Source: Hormiphora californensis
Lineage: Eukaryota; Ctenophora; Tentaculata; Cydippida; Pleurobrachiidae
NCBI GenBank assembly: GCA_020137815.1
Contig: CM035359.1
Coordinates: 53,501 to 117,500 of the forward strand
DNA: 64,000 nucleotides
Direction of reading: 5' to 3'
The notes under the pieces were generated by a model. The model searched no databases and was not told where the DNA came from. It saw only the letters and a program-made list of their open reading frames with translations. Position numbers and translations under genes: made by a program. Shown here in pieces: positions 62,824-64,000 of this stretch. Within the stretch, counting starts at the first letter, position 1. Each line of letters starts with the position of its first letter.

Positions 62824-64000
<1,177 letters not shown>

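Overview
The window is animal nuclear DNA. Most genes are split by many short introns with canonical GT-AG sites. Recognisable genes include a Krüppel-like factor, a GATA zinc-finger protein, the cilium-linked DPCD protein, p150Glued dynactin with its CAP-Gly domain, the plasma-membrane scaffold EFR3, a TATDN2-type nuclease, a class A GPCR and an Ig-like single-pass receptor. Compact introns, dense MITEs and GC-poor intergenic DNA suit an invertebrate. A sponge or another early-branching animal would fit, but the sequence alone does not prove it. Exon boundaries below come from reading splice sites, frame and phase by eye, with no alignment.

Layout. 1-2.8 kb is purine-rich low-complexity DNA. 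2.8-5.5 kb is repeats, including an 827-bp hAT-like element with an 8-bp target duplication. 5.7-6.8 kb (-) holds part of an unrecognised gene. 7.1-10.8 kb (-) holds an intronless receptor gene and a broken tandem copy. 11.5-13.7 kb is a foldback element and GA satellites. 14.1-18.5 kb (-) is the GATA gene, 18.9-22.6 kb (-) TATDN2, and 22.8-23.4 kb (-) single-exon DPCD. After telomere-like TTAGGG repeats, an HMG-box-like gene lies at 24.5-27.0 kb (+). DCTN1 fills 28.9-47.7 kb (+, 29 exons, about 1443 aa), with a two-exon GPCR nested antisense in one of its introns. EFR3 fills 48.3-58.0 kb (+, 17 exons, about 780 aa). 58-62.8 kb is non-coding and rich in palindromes. A KLF gene (-) runs off the right edge.

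The most unusual signal is how mobile and tandem repeats meet splice sites. A palindromic hAT-type MITE of about 109 bp (ends CAGGAACCGACCGA, 8-bp target duplications) occurs 13 times. In five DCTN1 or EFR3 introns it sits exactly 8 nt after the exon, so the 8-bp target begins with the GT of the 5' splice site; in four of these the donor is repeated on the far side. Separately, at least seven splice junctions in DCTN1 and EFR3 are tandemly duplicated, giving decoy donors or acceptors. At two EFR3 exons every extra acceptor preserves the reading frame. Other notable features are 19 perfect TGACGTCA sites at 16-bp spacing in a DCTN1 intron, 40 copies of a 24-bp CCAAT-containing unit in an EFR3 intron, a 121-bp perfect palindrome, and an apparent one-base frameshift in a C run of EFR3.
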